Shown here piece after piece: positions 21,402-23,224 of a stretch of DNA of 23,224 nucleotides. The notes beneath the pieces are model-generated. The model was not told where the DNA came from, made no database searches, and saw nothing but the letters and a program-made list of their open reading frames with translations. This DNA comes from a virus, in IMG/VR virus record IMGVR_UViG_3300047312_000166, positions 1 to 23,224 of that record; one strand, 5' to 3'. Position numbers and translations under genes: made by a program. Positions within the stretch are counted from its first letter, which is position 1. Each line of letters starts with the position of its first letter.

Positions 21402-21931
21402 GCTTCATTACCCCAGCAATACCAGCCTTCTCTTTTAGCTCTAGCATACATGTCTAATCGTGGTTCTGGCGATAGCTTTTCTACTAGCTTATAGAAATCA
21501 TCTGGTTTCTCGCTATGCCTGCCTCTATCCCATGAAAAGCATGTTCCACTAGTAGCCTGTGAATGCCGTCCACCCATTCCAAAAGGATTTCCGTGTCTAC
21601 TTCCTACCCGAGACACAAGTATATGTTCTGTATTACATCTAAAACGTCCTACGCCAAGCCCTGGCTTCTTCCAAGTCCAAAGTATGATTGGTTTAGCCTT
21701 CCATGCGCCAGCGACCGTATAGGCCCAATCTACGTGTTGTGCAAGGCACCATATGTATAAGTGTGCCTGTTTGGCAATCGGCGGCTTGATAGAACAGATT
21801 TCGTCTAAGCTTAATGTGTTATAATGAGATTGTGGACTGCCCTTGGGCGCTTTTCCATTAATAATTGACATTTCTGGTGTCCAAGGCGGGTCAACCACTA
21901 TTGTGCGAAACTCTACATCAGGAAATTGCAT
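21398..21931 (-). CDS. MT-A70-family adenine methyltransferase
   Basis: The 177 residues have the catalytic DPPW (14-17) in IVVDPPWTPEM, then HYNTLSLDEICSIKPP (36-51), HLYIWCLAQH (57-66), ILWTWKKPGLGVGRF (83-97), TEHILVSRVGS (101-111), and the end pattern RLDMYARAKREGWYCWGNE (158-176). This is the MT-A70 layout used for N6-adenine methylation of DNA or RNA in phages and bacteria. The length is normal. It is divergent from the 75-residue gene at 21961 and overlaps the end of paralogue 2 by four bases. No nuclease partner is nearby, so self-modification is the likely role. Confidence 0.9.
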   Translation of the reverse strand: MQFPDVEFRTIVVDPPWTPEMSIINGKAPKGSPQSHYNTLSLDEICSIKPPIAKQAHLYIWCLAQHVDWAYTVAGAWKAKPIILWTWKKPGLGVGRFRCNTEHILVSRVGSRHGNPFGMGGRHSQATSGTCFSWDRGRHSEKPDDFYKLVEKLSPEPRLDMYARAKREGWYCWGNEA

Positions 21932-21939
21932 ATTTTAAG

Positions 21940-21954
21940 TTAGTTTACTAAATA
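21940..21954. promoter_or_regulatory. Operator-like near-palindrome and TAAATA box
   Basis: TTAGTTTACTAA (21940-21951) differs by one base from the perfect palindrome TTAGTTAACTAA at 3246-3257; both lie in gaps between divergent genes. It overlaps TAAATA (21949-21954), which ends six bases before the ATG at 21961 with no Shine-Dalgarno. A shared regulator is possible. Inferred. Confidence 0.38.
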
Positions 21955-21960
21955 ACTTAT

Positions 21961-22188
21961 ATGAAAACCTGGACCCAATACTGCGAAAATATGCCAAATT
22001 ATGCTACCTCTGCTCGTCCGATGACGGCAGGTGGATTTAATGGAACAGTTAACCTAGGGCAGGCTAACTTACAATTAGTTGGGCAAGCATTGCAGATAGA
22101 TAGCGGAACTCACAGCATAAGGCTTCCGCTAACATCACAACAGGTTCAGCAGATACAAAAAGAAGTAGGATCAGGATTAGGTAGATAA
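21961..22188 (+). CDS. Small protein with capsid-targeting-like start, tandem copy 1 (75 aa)
   Basis: The N-terminus MKTWTQYCEN resembles the T4 internal-protein leader MKTYQEFIAE. The body has GGFNGTVNLGQANLQLVGQALQID, split here as GGFNGTVNLG and NLQLVGQALQI, then a Gln-rich end (SQQVQQIQKEVG). It is a paralogue of the next gene. Predicted to be a short beta-strand plus helix protein; function unknown. No Shine-Dalgarno; TAAATA ends six bases upstream. The stop is one base before the next ATG. Confidence 0.65.
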   Translation: MKTWTQYCENMPNYATSARPMTAGGFNGTVNLGQANLQLVGQALQIDSGTHSIRLPLTSQQVQQIQKEVGSGLGR

Positions 22189-22189
22189 T

Positions 22190-22408
22190 ATGAAAACTTG
22201 GACTCAATATCTAGAGGCTGTAGGCACACCAGCACCAGCAATTTTTATGCCAGGACTCTTTAATGGTCTAACAAACTTGGGGCCAGTAAGCGTAAGGGTA
22301 GTTGGCAATATACTACAAATACAAACCAATAGGGATGCGTCTAATCTAGTTCTTACAATGCCACAGATTCAGCAGCTTAAGCGAGATTTTAACTTAACGG
22401 TTATTTAG
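22190..22408 (+). CDS. Small protein with capsid-targeting-like start, tandem copy 2 (72 aa)
   Basis: It opens MKTWTQYLEAVG and shares FNG-x-x-NLG, VRVVGNILQI and a Gln-rich late segment (MPQIQQLKRDF) with copy 1, but the linker between (TPAPAIFMPG) differs. YLEA sits where the T4 leader has FIAE-A, so cleavage after Glu9 is possible. The two genes are adjacent with a one-base gap and probably share one mRNA. The 3' end overlaps the convergent gene at 22394 by 15 bases. Confidence 0.65.
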   Translation: MKTWTQYLEAVGTPAPAIFMPGLFNGLTNLGPVSVRVVGNILQIQTNRDASNLVLTMPQIQQLKRDFNLTVI

Positions 22409-22615
22409 CTTTTTAATCTTTTCCAGACAATCTGTAACTTCATCTAATTTTTTGCTGGGATACTTACAAGTACCTAGTAGCAGCAAAAGGGCGTCCTCAA
22501 CAAAGATCATATCCTTGTTACTTAACTTTTCGTCCTTAGTTGGAGAGCATACAATAAAAAACCAAAGAGCAGCTTCTATGAGTATATAAGCGATAATGGC
22601 AGCGGCTAATGTCAT
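22394..22615 (-). CDS. Small protein with N-terminal membrane helix (73 aa)
   Basis: The first 22 residues (MTLAAAIIAYILIEAALWFF then IV) form one hydrophobic helix, followed by a charged, helical domain (KDEKLSNKDMIFVEDALLLLLG, KKLDEVTDCLEKIKKL). It is probably anchored in the inner membrane with a cytoplasmic tail. ATGA overlap with the upstream gene couples the two. No family is recognised. Confidence 0.65.
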   Translation of the reverse strand: MTLAAAIIAYILIEAALWFFIVCSPTKDEKLSNKDMIFVEDALLLLLGTCKYPSKKLDEVTDCLEKIKKLNNR

Positions 22616-22971
22616 CGGAAAGCCTTAGTTGTAGTTTTAATGAAAGATTGATTTTCGCTATAAGATAAGGATTTAATGAGGTTTAAATCTAAGTACTTAG
22701 TTTTCTTTAAAGGATGAATTGTTCCAACGTGTATTTTAAGAGTATCACCAGCCATGACGTAGACCGTACTGGCAAAATATGATATTGTTATATCTCCGCA
22801 TCCTGCAAGCGGCAAAGAACAATACTTACTTACAAATAGAGATGTAGCACTCCAAGCAGATTTTGGGTTGAATATGGCATACATCTTGCCGTCATCATCT
22901 TTCACTAAATTTACTCTGCGATAATCAGCGTTTGATAATTCTTTGTGACCGTTTAATAGTCCTGCGTACAT
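22612..22971 (-). CDS. Putative small structural protein (119 aa)
   Basis: The start is supported by AGGAGA before the ATG. The N-terminus MYAGLLNGHKELSNADYRRVN and a strand-rich middle ending VYVMAGDTLKIHVGTIHPL recall the fibre-type family of the gene at 3272 (long strands, a GYxR[VT]-like turn, then a GDT-x-x-x strand), but the match is loose. It could be a decoration or fibre-associated protein. It is divergent from the partial connector gene at 23056 and probably shares its control region. Confidence 0.55.
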   Translation of the reverse strand: MYAGLLNGHKELSNADYRRVNLVKDDDGKMYAIFNPKSAWSATSLFVSKYCSLPLAGCGDITISYFASTVYVMAGDTLKIHVGTIHPLKKTKYLDLNLIKSLSYSENQSFIKTTTKAFR

Positions 22972-22984
22972 AATTGTTCTCCTG

Positions 22985-23034
22985 ATATTTTATCGGCTCT
23001 CATGCAAATCAATCTTAATGACGATAGATTATTG
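22985..23034. promoter_or_regulatory. Back-to-back CGATWA promoter-like motifs in a divergent gap
   Basis: Facing left, CCGATAAAATAT (minus strand, 22996-22985) lies before AGGAGA and the ATG at 22971. Facing right, ACGATAGATTATTG (23021-23034) lies before AAAGGAG and the ATG at 23056. Both fit the [AC]CGATWA-type group, and unlike the ATG-adjacent boxes they leave a leader with a ribosome site. Inferred. Confidence 0.42.
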
Positions 23035-23055
23035 TTATGAAAAGGAGATGCTGGA

Positions 23056-23224
23056 ATGACCGATAAAGAACTTATTGATTGGGCGCGGTTGATGTTAGGC
23101 GAACCGATTATAAAATTAGAGATAGATGATGAGCAAGTTCAATTTATAATTGACACAGCTAGAACTAACATTAAAGATGCTCAGTTTAAAACTAATAAAA
23201 TGGTTAAGAAAGCAGTATACAACG
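23056..23224 (+). CDS. Partial neck or connector-type virion protein
   Basis: The 56 visible codons begin MTDKELIDWARLMLGEPIIK, then LEIDDEQVQFIIDTA. This matches, from memory, the start of a virion protein family in T4-like phages (pattern LIDWCLRxLGxPVIEINVDxxQVEDRIDEA), usually annotated as neck or head-tail connector. A strong AAAGGAG site precedes the ATG. The gene runs off the right edge. The family match rests on a short segment, so the exact role is open. Confidence 0.55.
   Translation, partial: MTDKELIDWARLMLGEPIIKLEIDDEQVQFIIDTARTNIKDAQFKTNKMVKKAVYN

Noticed and set aside
1-23224. tRNA genes, CRISPR arrays, insertion sequences
   Set aside because: No cloverleaf-like stretch, regular repeat-spacer array or transposase was seen; gaps between genes are too short for most of these.

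Overview
The window looks like part of a large, AT-rich tailed-phage genome, probably a myovirus with T4-like head and neck genes. Genes are dense on both strands and many overlap by 1-11 bases. The phage signs are a fibre-type structural protein, a gp14-like neck protein, the start of a probable neck or connector protein at the right edge, a free-standing GIY-YIG homing endonuclease, an HNH nuclease and many tiny ORFs. Four independent clues point to a T4-like plan: the neck protein, a gp23-type capsid motif in a small protein, N-termini resembling the T4 capsid-targeting sequence, and TATAAATA-type boxes just upstream of genes. A Tat-type signal peptide implies a host with Tat export. The degenerate acetyltransferase and the HNH protein resemble planctomycete proteins as I remember them; that host guess is weak.

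Layout. 1-3025: surface-sugar genes, a GT9-like glycosyltransferase followed by a three-domain FkbM methyltransferase-TPR-GT9 protein. 3206-6745: structural and accessory block with a fibre-like protein, a strong terminator, the GIY-YIG endonuclease, two Cys-rich paralogues, the neck protein and a companion. 6723-9333: a DLPY-type DNA methyltransferase and a long charged protein, candidate internal head protein. 9336-13930: a mostly minus-strand accessory block with a Tat-exported protein, GMP reductase, small membrane peptides, a deaminase-like protein and a plus-strand PRPP synthetase. 13934-16731: SAM methyltransferase, degenerate GNAT, zinc-binding small proteins, an exported protein and HNH endonuclease. 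16762-18522: a minus-strand operon with a C-terminally short tryptophanyl-tRNA synthetase and zinc ribbons. 18565-23224: two large tandem paralogues, an MT-A70 methyltransferase, two small tandem paralogues, two more small proteins and the partial neck or connector gene.

Working together: GMP reductase, PRPP synthetase and the deaminase-like protein could steer host nucleotides toward an AT-rich phage pool. The DNA methyltransferases would modify the genome. The sugar enzymes would decorate virion or host surface. The proteins sharing M-x-F/W-x-x-[FY]-x-E starts may be packaged into the head. Many starts lack a Shine-Dalgarno but have a TATA-like box about 4 bases before the ATG, which suggests leaderless late mRNAs. 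I saw no tRNA gene, CRISPR array, insertion sequence or origin. All gaps between genes are short, under about 100 bases.
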